Shown piece by piece: positions 1-8,188 of a DNA stretch of 64,000 nucleotides. The translations under genes and the position numbers were made by a program. Origin of the DNA: Streptomyces stelliscabiei (GTDB lineage: Bacteria > Actinomycetota > Actinomycetes > Streptomycetales > Streptomycetaceae); NCBI RefSeq assembly GCF_014873495.1, contig NZ_JADBGF010000001.1:4836001-4900000 (forward strand), in the 5' to 3' direction. Below the pieces are notes generated by a model that did no database searches, was not told where the DNA came from, and worked only from the letters and a program-made list of their open reading frames with translations. Within the stretch, counting starts at the first letter, position 1; the number at the start of each line of letters is the position of its first letter.

Positions 1-252
1 TCACGGGTGTCGCGGAACTGGCGGACGAGGCGACCTGAGCGCCGGCCGCCCCCGGTCCCGGCCGTGTTGATCAAGTCGCTTCCCGTCCCTCACCCGTATG
101 GGCGTACGCCGGAGTTCATGCAGGCCATCGGGTGATTTCCCTCCGATGAGCGGTCGGGCGGGGGCGGGCGCATCGTGGGGTGGGCGGCGGGGCAGCCACC
201 CTGTGTCCGATCGAGATCGACTCCCCTGCGCTCGAAAGGCCCACCCGTACGC

Positions 253-417
253 ATGCGCCCCCTGCTCACGCTCGTCTTCGCCGTCGCCCTGGTGGGTGTG
301 CTCGCCTCCCCGGCCGCGGCCAACCCGCCGCTGCCCCTGCCCGAACTCGGCACGCTGGTGGGTGAGGGCGTCGGCGTGGAGGGGCCCTTGATCCAGAACG
401 TCAGCCTGTTGAAGTAG
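253..417 (+). CDS. small secreted peptide, 54 aa
   Basis: Predicted 54-residue exported peptide. Residues 1-23 form a classic signal peptide: MRPLLT, a hydrophobic core, then a SPAAA-type cleavage site. The remaining 30 or so residues are Pro/Gly/Val rich with no cysteine. The ATG was chosen because translation from it begins exactly at the signal peptide; an in-frame start further upstream would put a charged tail in front of it. The 3' end overlaps the convergent membrane/ATPase fusion gene by 17 bp. I do not recognise a family and cannot assign a function. Codon use fits a real gene, but the short length leaves doubt. Confidence 0.55.
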   Translation: MRPLLTLVFAVALVGVLASPAAANPPLPLPELGTLVGEGVGVEGPLIQNVSLLK

Positions 418-1891
418 AGGCGCGGCCGGCCCGGTAGCTGTCCCCTTCGATGCGGACGATCTCGGCGTGGTGTGCGAGGCGGTCGACCATCGCGGGGGCG
501 GCCCCGCCGAAGATCTCCTCCCAGCGGCCGAGCGGCCGGTCGCTGGTCACGATCAGCGAGGCCCGCTCGTAGCGGTGCGCGATCAGCTGGAAGACCAGCC
601 GGGCGGTGTCCGTGTCGAAGGGGAGGTAGCCGACCTCGTCGACGACCAGCAGGGGGCAGGCGTCGAGCGCGGACAGTTCCTCCGCGAGCCTGCCCTCGGC
701 CCGTGCCCCGGCAAGGCGGGCGGCCCACTGGATGGCGGTCGCGAACAGCACCCGGTGCCCGGCCTGGCAGGCCCGTACGCCGAGCCCGATCGCCAGATGC
801 GTCTTGCCGGTGCCGGGGGCGCCGACGAACACCACGTTCCGCCCGGCGGCCATGAAGTCCAGCGTCCCGAGCCGGGTCAGCACCCGCCGGTCGAAGGAGC
901 GCGGGTGGCTCGTGTCGAAGTCCTCCAGCAGCTTGCGCGCCGGGAAGCCGGCCGCCCGCATCCGCCCCTCGACCCCGGTCTCGGCCGGGGGCGGCGTGCG
1001 CCGGGCCTCGTACGGCACGATCCGGGCCCCGCCGCGCGTGAACCGGGTCTCGTGCTCGTGGGAGGAGCCCCGGCCGTCGTGGGTCGGGTAGTTCTCGTAC
1101 GAGGTGGCCTGGGCCGGGATCGGCAGCCGGCTGGTGGGGGGAGCGGGGGCGACGGGGCCCCTCTGCCGGGCCGGTTCCGTCGGCTGCGACGGCTCCCCCG
1201 GGCCGCGGTGTTCCGTGGGCTCCACCGGCACGGGCGGGCCCGGCGGCCGCTTCGGGGCGGCGGCGGACGTGCCGTGGTGGGAGCCGTGTCCCTTGTCCTC
1301 GCGCAGCATCGGGCCCGACATGTACGCCAGGAGCACCGCCGAGGCGATGAAGGCCATGTGGATCACCGTGCCCCACAGCAGCGCGTGGTGCGAGGTGTGG
1401 TGGACGTCGACGAACATCTGGAGCAGATGGACGGAGGAGATGCCCACGATGGCGGTGGCGAGCTTCACCTTCAGCACGTTGGAGTTGACATGCGAGAGCC
1501 ATTCCGGCTGGTCGCGGTGGCCCTGGAGGCCGATGCGGGAGACGAAGGTCTCGTAGCCGCCGACGATCGTCATGATCAGCAGATTGGCGATCATGACGAC
1601 GTCGACCAGCTTGAGCACGGCGAGCATCACGTACGTCTCGGAGGCGTTGCCGCCCACGCACCTGACGATTAACGTCCACAGCTCGTTGAAGAACTTGTAG
1701 ACGTACACCCCCTGGGCCGCGACGAGACCGAAGTACAGCGGTGCCTGGAGCCAGCGGGTGGCGAAGAGGGCGTAGCCGAGCGTGGTGCCCTGCGGAGAGA
1801 CGGGCGGGGTGACCGGGTCTGCCGGGGTGGTTGGCTGCACGGTCCGCATTCTTCGGAACTTTTGCCGCAAATCTGAATTCCTGCCACTCAT
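401..1891 (-). CDS. UPF0114 (YqhA-like) membrane protein fused to IstB-type AAA+ ATPase
   Basis: A 496-aa two-part protein. Residues about 38-195 match the UPF0114/YqhA membrane family, with four hydrophobic segments near 40-68, 88-112, 142-161 and 171-193. Residues 200-305 are a Pro/Gly/His-rich linker. Residues about 308-496 are an IstB/DnaC-like ATPase of the type that serves IS21 transposases: Walker A GAPGTGKTH at 357-365, Walker B LLVVDEVGYLPF at 414-425, and a sensor-1-like IVTSDRPLGRW. The N-terminal part of a normal IstB is absent. No istA partner lies beside it. Leu74 is encoded by TTA (1670-1672), so translation should depend on bldA tRNA. The start is uncertain: Met1 and Met15 both lack a good ribosome site. 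Family calls are secure; the joint function is unknown. Confidence 0.85.
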   Translation of the reverse strand: MSGRNSDLRQKFRRMRTVQPTTPADPVTPPVSPQGTTLGYALFATRWLQAPLYFGLVAAQGVYVYKFFNELWTLIVRCVGGNASETYVMLAVLKLVDVVMIANLLIMTIVGGYETFVSRIGLQGHRDQPEWLSHVNSNVLKVKLATAIVGISSVHLLQMFVDVHHTSHHALLWGTVIHMAFIASAVLLAYMSGPMLREDKGHGSHHGTSAAAPKRPPGPPVPVEPTEHRGPGEPSQPTEPARQRGPVAPAPPTSRLPIPAQATSYENYPTHDGRGSSHEHETRFTRGGARIVPYEARRTPPPAETGVEGRMRAAGFPARKLLEDFDTSHPRSFDRRVLTRLGTLDFMAAGRNVVFVGAPGTGKTHLAIGLGVRACQAGHRVLFATAIQWAARLAGARAEGRLAEELSALDACPLLVVDEVGYLPFDTDTARLVFQLIAHRYERASLIVTSDRPLGRWEEIFGGAAPAMVDRLAHHAEIVRIEGDSYRAGRASTSTG

Positions 1892-1999
1892 CGGAATGAA
1901 TAGACATGTAATAAGACCGGGATCCGGAGGGGTGGGCGCCGCGGAAAGCCTTGTTGATCAGGCACACTGGACGTTTGGCCGAATCGAAAGGTGCCGCGT

Positions 2000-3643
2000 G
2001 TGAATGGTCCCCTCATCGTCCAGTCCGACAAGACGCTGCTCCTGGAGGTCGACCACGAGCAGGCGGACGAGTGCCGTCGGGTCATCGCGCCGTTCGCCGA
2101 GCTGGAGCGGGCGCCCGAGCACATCCACACCTACCGGGTGACCCCGCTCGGCCTGTGGAACGCGCGCGCCGCCGGGCACGACGCCGAGCAGGTCGTCGAC
2201 GCGCTGGTGCAGTACAGCCGCTACCCCGTACCGCACGCGCTCCTCGTGGACGTCGCCGAGACGATGGACCGCTACGGCCGCCTCACCCTCTCCAAGCACC
2301 CGGTGCACGGCCTCGTCCTCACCACCACGGACCGGCCGGTGCTGGAGGAGATCCTGCGGTCCAAGAGGATCACTCCGCTCGTCGGTGCCCGGATCGACCC
2401 GGACACCGTCGCCGTGCACCCCTCCGAGCGCGGGCAGATCAAACAGACCCTGCTGAAGCTGGGCTGGCCCGCCGATGACCTCGCCGGCTACGTGGACGGC
2501 GAGGCCCACCCGATCGAACTGGCCGAGGACGGCTGGGCGCTGCGCCCGTACCAGAAGCAGGCGGTGGAGAACTTCTGGCACGGCGGCAGCGGAGTCGTCG
2601 TGCTGCCCTGCGGCGCCGGAAAGACGCTGGTCGGGGCCGGGTCCATGGCCCAGGCCAAGGCGACCACCCTCATCCTCGTCACGAACACCGTCTCCGCCCG
2701 TCAGTGGAAGCACGAGCTGGTGAAGCGGACGTCGCTGACCGAGGAGGAGATCGGCGAGTACAGCGGGACGCGCAAGGAGATCCGGCCGGTCACCATCGCC
2801 ACCTACCAGGTGCTGACGACCCGCCGGAAGGGCGTCTACCCGCACCTGGAGCTGTTCGACTCCCGTGACTGGGGGCTCATCGTCTACGACGAGGTGCATC
2901 TCCTTCCCGCTCCGGTCTTCAAGTTCACCGCCGATCTGCAGGCGCGCCGGCGGCTGGGGCTGACGGCGACCCTCGTCCGGGAGGACGGGCGGGAGTCGGA
3001 CGTGTTCTCGCTCATCGGGCCCAAGCGGTTCGACGCCCCCTGGAAGGAGATCGAGGCGCAGGGCTACATCGCGCCCGCCGACTGCGTCGAGGTCCGGGTG
3101 AACCTGACCGACTCCGAGCGGCTCGCCTACGCGACCGCCGAGCAGGAGGAGAAGTACCGCTTCTGCTCCACCACCGCGACCAAGCGGAAGGTGGCCGAGG
3201 CGATCGTCCGCCGCTTCGCGGGGCAGCAGGTCCTCGTCATCGGCCAGTACATCGACCAGCTCGACGAACTGGGCGCCCACCTGGACGCGCCGGTGATCAA
3301 GGGCGAGACCAGCAACGCGCAGCGCGAGAAGCTCTTCGACGCCTTCCGGCAGGGCGAGATCAACGTCCTGGTGGTGTCGAAGGTCGCGAACTTCTCCATC
3401 GACCTCCCGGAGGCCACGGTCGCCATCCAGGTCTCCGGCACCTTCGGCTCCCGCCAGGAGGAGGCCCAGCGCCTCGGCCGCGTCCTGCGCCCCAAGGCCG
3501 ACGGCCACAAGGCCCACTTCTACTCGGTCGTGGCCCGCGACACCATCGACCAGGACTTCGCCGCCCACCGCCAGCGCTTCCTCGCCGAACAGGGGTACGC
3601 CTACCGGATCATGGACGCGGACGAGCTGCTGACGGAGGGCTGA
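2000..3643 (+). CDS. XPB-type DNA repair helicase (SF2)
   Basis: Bacterial homologue of XPB/ERCC3, an ATP-dependent 3'-5' DNA translocase of superfamily 2. The 547-aa protein has an N-terminal helicase-associated domain (about 1-160). The motor follows, with Walker A PCGAGKT at 203-209, DEVH box at 297-300, a TATLVRED motif, and a C-terminal helicase lobe ending in the arginine-finger region RLGRVLRPK. The start is the second of two in-frame GTG codons. GAAAGG at 1986-1991 sits 8 nt before GTG 2000 but overlaps GTG 1991, and 2000 gives the N-terminus MNGPLIVQSDKT that I remember for Streptomyces homologues. It diverges from the membrane/ATPase fusion gene. Family assignment is very secure; the bacterial role in nucleotide excision repair or transcription is less certain. 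Confidence 0.95.
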   Translation: MNGPLIVQSDKTLLLEVDHEQADECRRVIAPFAELERAPEHIHTYRVTPLGLWNARAAGHDAEQVVDALVQYSRYPVPHALLVDVAETMDRYGRLTLSKHPVHGLVLTTTDRPVLEEILRSKRITPLVGARIDPDTVAVHPSERGQIKQTLLKLGWPADDLAGYVDGEAHPIELAEDGWALRPYQKQAVENFWHGGSGVVVLPCGAGKTLVGAGSMAQAKATTLILVTNTVSARQWKHELVKRTSLTEEEIGEYSGTRKEIRPVTIATYQVLTTRRKGVYPHLELFDSRDWGLIVYDEVHLLPAPVFKFTADLQARRRLGLTATLVREDGRESDVFSLIGPKRFDAPWKEIEAQGYIAPADCVEVRVNLTDSERLAYATAEQEEKYRFCSTTATKRKVAEAIVRRFAGQQVLVIGQYIDQLDELGAHLDAPVIKGETSNAQREKLFDAFRQGEINVLVVSKVANFSIDLPEATVAIQVSGTFGSRQEEAQRLGRVLRPKADGHKAHFYSVVARDTIDQDFAAHRQRFLAEQGYAYRIMDADELLTEG

Positions 3644-3845
3644 GGCCGGCCCGGCAGGGGCAGGACCGGCGGGACGGGCGGGACGGTCAGCCGTACCGCC
3701 CCGTGCCGCCGAGGACCGGGGCCGCCTTGAGTGCGGGCAGCGGGAGCCGGGTCGCCGGACGGGCGGGCGGGCGCAGGGGTGATCGCCCCGCGCCTGGCGC
3801 GGGACTCTGCGGAGGGAGCGGGGGCACGCGGGGTGAGGCCGGGCC

Positions 3846-4043
3846 TCACCGGCGGCGTATGCCCGCTTCCTCCGCGTATTCACCGAGCACGATCACGCCG
3901 AAGGCGGCGCTCGCGAAGACCTTGACGGCGCGGAGGGCGTCGGCGAGGCGGTGACGGCGGTGGTGGTCGTCGAGGCCGGTGGCGCCGGGCGGCGGACCGG
4001 GTCGGCCGGAGGCCGATGCGGGGATGAACGTCGCTGCACTCAT
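3846..4043 (-). CDS. small conserved hypothetical protein, 65 aa
   Basis: A 65-aa basic protein starting MSAATF, with a histidine/arginine-rich middle (DDHHRRHRLADALRAVK) and a short hydrophobic stretch (VFASAAFGVIVLGEY) followed by EEAGIRRR. It diverges from the HelD-type helicase gene about 315 bp away, an arrangement I recall in other streptomycetes. The single hydrophobic segment may be a weak membrane contact or the core of a helix. No catalytic motif is seen and no function is proposed. The start was set at the Met that removes a low-complexity upstream extension. Confidence 0.55.
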   Translation of the reverse strand: MSAATFIPASASGRPGPPPGATGLDDHHRRHRLADALRAVKVFASAAFGVIVLGEYAEEAGIRRR

Positions 4044-4357
4044 GACTCCATGGTGGAACGTCCGCCTCTGGATTACGTCGGTCTGGGGAGTGAACCCGCT
4101 GAGGCCCCGGCTCACCCTCAGGTCCCCCCGCCCCCTGATACCGGCGATGTACGCACCCCCTAGGGGTACGGCGCAGAATTTTCGTTGGCCTCCGCCCCCT
4201 CCCCTCACCTACACTCTCCGCTCTTGCCCGCCTCCCTTCCGTGGAGCGCCGTCGCCCGGACGGAAACCGGTCGGCCACCGCCCCTGGCAGAACACCGCCG
4301 TCAGGCGGCACTCCCAGGCACACCCCTAGGTCCCGTAGGTCACCCGGAGGCACCCCC
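4044..4357. promoter_or_regulatory. divergent intergenic region upstream of helD-like gene
   Basis: This 314-bp stretch holds no gene. It contains a 10-bp perfect palindrome CCCCTAGGGG at 4157-4166. A weak promoter candidate for the helicase gene lies downstream: TTGGCC at 4185-4190 and TACACT at 4210-4215, 19-bp spacing. I looked for the 19-bp rifamycin-associated element found upstream of rifampicin-inducible helR genes and did not see it. Confidence 0.35.
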
Positions 4358-6445
4358 TTGTCCGCGCACTCCACCGCCGATCCCGCCGCCGATCCCGCCG
4401 CCGATCCCGCCGCCGATCCCGCCGACCCGCTCTCCCGAGAGCGTTCGCACCTCTCCGCCTCCCGTTCGGCCCTGCGCGCCATGCGGGAGGACGTGGAGGC
4501 GCTGGACATCAAGGACGTCACCGCGAACTGGGTGAACGCGGAGGTGCTGGCCCGCCAGATCGAGGAGCGGATCAAGTCGCTCGCCGACCTGAGCCACACC
4601 CCGCTCTTCTTCGGCCGCCTCGACTATCTGCACGCCCCCGGCGCCGACCACGCCGAGGGAGCGGAAGGGGAACGGTTCTACATCGGCCGCCGCCATGTGC
4701 ACGACGCGGACGGCGACCCGATGGTCATCGACTGGCGCGCCCCCGTCTCCCAGCCGTTCTACCGGGCCTCCAAGACCGACCCGCTGGACGTCGCACTGCG
4801 CCGCCGCTTCGGTTACACCGGCGGCGACCTCACCGCGTACGAGGACGAGCACCTCTCCGACCCCGCCGAGGCGGCCACCACCAGCAAGCTTCTGCAGCAG
4901 GAGATCGAGCGGCCGCGCGTCGGCCCGATGCGGGACATCGTGGCGACGATCCAGCCGGAGCAGGACGAGATCGTCCGGTCCGACCTCGGCGGCTCCCTCT
5001 GCGTCCAGGGCGGCCCCGGCACCGGAAAGACCGCCGTCGGCCTGCACCGCGTCGCCTACCTCCTCTACGCCCACCGCGAGCGCCTCGCCCGCACCGGCAC
5101 CCTCGTCATCGGGCCGAACCGGTCCTTCCTCCACTACATCGAGCAGGTCCTCCCCGCGCTGGGCGAGCTGGAGGTCAAGCAGGCGACCGTCGACGACCTC
5201 GTCTCCCACGTCGAGGTGCGGGGCGCGGACGAGGCACCGGCCGCCGTCGTCAAGGGCGACGCCCGCATGGCCGAGGTGCTCCGCCGGGCCGTCCGCTCGC
5301 ACGTCACGCCGCCCACCGAGCCCGTCGTGGTCGTCCGGGGTTCGCGTCGCTGGCGCGTACCGGCGTACGAACTGGCGGACATCGTGCGGGAGTTGCTGGA
5401 GCGGGACATCCGCTACGGAGCCGCCCGCGAGGCCCTGCCGCAGCGGATCGCGCACGCCGTGCTGGTGCAGATGGAGCGGTCCGGGGAGGCGCCGGACGAC
5501 CGAGTGCAGGACGCGGTGGCCCGCAACACCGCCGTGAAGGCGGCGGTCAAGACGATGTGGCCGCCCGTCGATCCCGCCAGGCTCGTCCTGCGCCTCCTCT
5601 CCGACCCGGACTTCCTCGCCGCGCACGCGGACGGGATCCTCACGGGCGACGAGCAGAAGACGATCCTGTGGGCGAAGCCGGCGCGGAGCGTGAAGGCGGC
5701 CCGCTGGTCCGCCGCCGACGCCGTGCTCGTCGACGAGACCACCGACCTGGTGCAGCGCACGCACTCGCTCGGGCATGTCGTCCTCGACGAGGCGCAGGAC
5801 CTCTCCCCCATGCAGTACCGGGCGGTCGGGCGCCGCTGCACCACCGGCTCCGCGACCGTCCTCGGCGACCTCGCGCAGGGCACCACTCCCTGGGCGACGC
5901 GGAGCTGGGAGGAGGCCCTGACCCACCTCGGCAAGGCGGAGGCCCACGTGGAGGAGCTGACGGCCGGTTTCCGGGTGCCGACCGACGTGATCACGTACGC
6001 CTCCCGGCTCCTGCCCCACATCGCGCCCGGTCTGACGCCGGTCGCGTCGGTCCGTGAGAACCCGGGCTTCTTCGACGTACGGCCGAGCGCGGACGACTCC
6101 GAGGTCGTCGCCGCCTGCGAGGAGCTGCTGCGCAACGAGGGCTCGACCGGGCTCATCGCCGCCGACGCCCGGATCCCCGCGCTCGCGGAGGCGCTCACGG
6201 CGGCCGGGATCGGCTATCTGGCGCCGGGCGAGGAGACGACGTACGAGACCCGCCTCACCCTCGTCCCGGCCTCGCTCGCCAAGGGCCTGGAGTACGACTA
6301 CGTCGTCCTGGACGAGCCCCGGGCGGTCGTCGACGGCGAACCGGACGAACGCACGGGCCTGCGCCGCCTGTACGTGGCGCTCACGCGAGCGGTGTCGGGC
6401 CTGATCGTGACGCACGCGGCCCCGCTGCCGCCACAGCTCGGCTAG
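4358..6445 (+). CDS. HelD/HelR-type UvrD-family helicase acting on RNA polymerase
   Basis: A 695-aa superfamily 1 ATPase of the HelD class. Actinobacterial members bind stalled RNA polymerase, release it from nucleic acid and can protect it from rifampicin. Walker A GGPGTGKT is at 218-225, Walker B DEAQD at 477-481, and the C-terminal UvrD motif LYVALTRA at about 671-678. The N-terminal region is predicted helical. The start is TTG at 4358: GGAGG at 4346-4350 is 7 nt upstream, a near-ideal ribosome site, and upstream ATG codons have none. Just after the start, four copies of a 12-bp unit encode a DPAA repeat. A strong hairpin terminator follows. The HelD family call is secure; a rifampicin role is inference. 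Confidence 0.9.
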   Translation: MSAHSTADPAADPAADPAADPADPLSRERSHLSASRSALRAMREDVEALDIKDVTANWVNAEVLARQIEERIKSLADLSHTPLFFGRLDYLHAPGADHAEGAEGERFYIGRRHVHDADGDPMVIDWRAPVSQPFYRASKTDPLDVALRRRFGYTGGDLTAYEDEHLSDPAEAATTSKLLQQEIERPRVGPMRDIVATIQPEQDEIVRSDLGGSLCVQGGPGTGKTAVGLHRVAYLLYAHRERLARTGTLVIGPNRSFLHYIEQVLPALGELEVKQATVDDLVSHVEVRGADEAPAAVVKGDARMAEVLRRAVRSHVTPPTEPVVVVRGSRRWRVPAYELADIVRELLERDIRYGAAREALPQRIAHAVLVQMERSGEAPDDRVQDAVARNTAVKAAVKTMWPPVDPARLVLRLLSDPDFLAAHADGILTGDEQKTILWAKPARSVKAARWSAADAVLVDETTDLVQRTHSLGHVVLDEAQDLSPMQYRAVGRRCTTGSATVLGDLAQGTTPWATRSWEEALTHLGKAEAHVEELTAGFRVPTDVITYASRLLPHIAPGLTPVASVRENPGFFDVRPSADDSEVVAACEELLRNEGSTGLIAADARIPALAEALTAAGIGYLAPGEETTYETRLTLVPASLAKGLEYDYVVLDEPRAVVDGEPDERTGLRRLYVALTRAVSGLIVTHAAPLPPQLG
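4376..4423 (+). repeat. 12-bp tandem repeat (4 copies) inside helD-like gene
   Basis: Unit GCCGATCCCGCC occurs four times without interruption at 4376, 4388, 4400 and 4412. It encodes a repeated Asp-Pro-Ala-Ala near the N-terminus of the HelD-type protein. Because the unit is a multiple of three, copy-number change would keep the frame. Confidence 0.9.
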
Positions 6446-6469
6446 CGCCGCCCCGTCCGGGTACGCGCG

Positions 6470-6503
6470 ACGGCCCCCGGCGACCGAGGTCGCCGGGGGC
6501 CGT
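6470..6503. terminator. bidirectional hairpin terminator
   Basis: A perfect 15-bp stem (6470-6484 with 6489-6503) closes a CGAG tetraloop, placed between the convergent helicase and protease genes. There is no clear U-tract, as is common for Streptomyces terminators. Confidence 0.8.
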
Positions 6504-6513
6504 GGTGTGCGCG

Positions 6514-6547
6514 CGGCCGGGGTGTGTGTGCGGCCGGGGTGTGTGTG
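6514..6547. repeat. 17-bp tandem repeat (2 copies)
   Basis: Two exact copies of CGGCCGGGGTGTGTGTG at 6514-6530 and 6531-6547, followed by a partial third (CGGCC). They lie between the hairpin terminator and the stop codon of the protease gene. Confidence 0.8.
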
Positions 6548-6551
6548 CGGC

Positions 6552-7808
6552 CTACTTGAACTTGTTGCTGGTCGCCAGGTAGACCTGCTTGGCGTTCTTC
6601 CCCAGGCGCGGGCCGGTGATGAACGTGGCGCGGTCGCTCAGGGAGTTGTTGGAGACCAGGTAGGTGCGGCCCTTGTAGGTCGTGAACCAGGGGCCGCCGG
6701 AGGCGCCGCCGTTCATGGTGCAGCCGACCATGTACTGGGCGGGGTAGTCGCTCGGGTAGCTGTAGCCGAGGACGAAGCGCTTGGTGGCGCCCTGGCAGTG
6801 GTACATCTTCGAGCCGTCGTACGGGGCCTCGGCCGGGTAGCCGCGGACCTTCATTTTCTTGACCTTGTTGGCGGCGGGGGCGTTGAACCACACCGGCAGG
6901 GCCGAACCGACGCGCTCCTCCAGGGACTTGGCGCCCTTCTCCGGCTTCATGTGCAGGACGGCGTAGTCGTACGCCGCGGCCACGGTGCCCTTGCTCGCGG
7001 CGCCGCCCTTGATCCAGGGGCCGGAGGTGGTGGCCCAGTCGGCCCAGGCGAGGCCGTACGGGGAGACGTTGGTGGCGCGGTAGTCCCGGGACGCCTGGTT
7101 GATGTTCAGCTTGCCCGAGTTGTTGAAGGACGGGACGAAGGCGATGTTGCGGTACCAGCCGCCGCCCTTGCCCGCGTGCACGCAGTGCCCGGCGGTCCAC
7201 ACGAGGTTGGACTTGCCCGGGTGGGCCGGGTCCTTCACGACCGCGGCGGAGCAGACGCTCGACCCCTGGGGCGTGGTGAAGAACAGCTTGCCGACCGGGG
7301 CGGCGTTCTTGTGGTAGGTCGCCTTGACCTTGGCCGCCTGCTGCTTCTTGACCTTGCCGTCGGGCAGCCAGACCTGGGTGGTCTTGCTCGACCCGGTGGC
7401 GGTGTTCCCCGCCTCGGCGACCGCCGGCAGGTCCGGGAGGTTCTCCTCGGCCTCGGCGATGCGCTCGGGCGTCCAGAAGTCCTCGATGTACGGGTTGGCG
7501 AAGTCCTCGGCCCTGGAGGCCCAGTCGCCGCCGAAGTCCTGCCAGCCACCGTCCTTCCACTTCCGCAGCGCGTCACCGCTGAGGTCGGTGGGCACGCCCT
7601 TGGGGAGCTTGAAGCCGCCGACGGTCGTGTCACCGCCGCTCTCGTTCTCACCGGTGTCGACGCCGTCGCCCGCGTCCGCTTGCGCGGTCGTCGAGCCGCC
7701 GGCCTCGGCCCCGCTCTCGTCGGTCTTGCTGCAGGCAGTGGTGGTGACCATGATCGCGGCGATCACGGCGGCCGCGGCCGTGAGGCCGCGGCGGCGTATG
7801 AATGGCAT
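6552..7808 (-). CDS. trypsin-like serine protease lipoprotein
   Basis: A 418-aa secreted protein with an S1-type peptidase fold. The signal peptide ends in a lipobox-like TTTAC, so Cys26 is probably lipidated and the enzyme surface-anchored. A long acidic, Gly/Ser/Thr-rich spacer follows. The catalytic triad is visible: His208 in TAGHC, Asp281 in YDYAVL, and Ser370 in GGASGGPW. The start is the ATG at 7806-7808, with a purine-rich site GGGGACGG 5-8 nt upstream, rather than the ATG 33 bp further out. It converges with the helD-like gene and diverges from the NPP1-like gene over 380 bp. Substrate is unknown. The fold resembles glutamyl-endopeptidase-like actinobacterial peptidases. Confidence 0.88.
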   Translation of the reverse strand: MPFIRRRGLTAAAAVIAAIMVTTTACSKTDESGAEAGGSTTAQADAGDGVDTGENESGGDTTVGGFKLPKGVPTDLSGDALRKWKDGGWQDFGGDWASRAEDFANPYIEDFWTPERIAEAEENLPDLPAVAEAGNTATGSSKTTQVWLPDGKVKKQQAAKVKATYHKNAAPVGKLFFTTPQGSSVCSAAVVKDPAHPGKSNLVWTAGHCVHAGKGGGWYRNIAFVPSFNNSGKLNINQASRDYRATNVSPYGLAWADWATTSGPWIKGGAASKGTVAAAYDYAVLHMKPEKGAKSLEERVGSALPVWFNAPAANKVKKMKVRGYPAEAPYDGSKMYHCQGATKRFVLGYSYPSDYPAQYMVGCTMNGGASGGPWFTTYKGRTYLVSNNSLSDRATFITGPRLGKNAKQVYLATSNKFK

Positions 7809-8188
7809 GGAAGCCCGTCCCCGTGTGATGAAACTTGTCATGCCCCCGCTTGGCTGGGGCGGAGACCACTATGCACGCGGGCGGGACGCGGAACGATCTC
7901 CGAGCGGGTGCGCGCGGCGACTTCGCACACAACAACTACGTGGCGGATATCTACCCGTGATGTGCGAGCGCGCGACGGCGTCCGGTGCGCCCGGCGTGGA
8001 CCACCGGGGTAACGCACAGGATCCGCACATCAATTGATTCTTCATCACTCCGACACCCCCCGCCTCTTGCGCGCTACCCGTGAGTACGGCGAATCTGACC
8101 TGCGCATGCCACTTCGCAGCACGTGGCACCCCCGCACCCCGGCTCCCGGCCGTCTCCCCCCCGCGCCGCGGTCCATCAGGAGGTCGCA
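7809..8188. promoter_or_regulatory. 380-bp divergent intergenic region, no gene seen
   Basis: This region separates the protease lipoprotein gene from the NPP1-like gene and must hold both promoters. No convincing sigma-70 pair, long palindrome or RNA element was found. The part around 7925-8050 is noticeably more AT-rich than the flanks. Confidence 0.3.

Noticed and set aside
3..38. Open frame of 11 codons ending TGA at the left edge, a possible C-terminus of an upstream gene
   Set aside because: Too short to identify; reading through 33 bases of GC-rich DNA is expected by chance.
401..1000. IS21 element remnant around the IstB-like domain
   Set aside because: No istA, terminal inverted repeats or target duplication could be seen; the IstB part is in frame within a larger gene.
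90..1967. Very long minus-strand frame covering the UPF0114-IstB gene
   Set aside because: It is a shifted frame of the same gene; the called frame has recognised domains and motifs, this one has none.
1958..3883. Long open frame antisense to the XPB helicase gene
   Set aside because: Typical of high-GC DNA; the protein is low-complexity Arg/Gly/Asp rich, while the opposite strand encodes a clear helicase.
4157..4166. Palindrome CCCCTAGGGG as a specific operator for the helD-like gene
   Set aside because: Only 10 bp and GC-rich; chance occurrence is likely, and it does not match the rifamycin-associated element.
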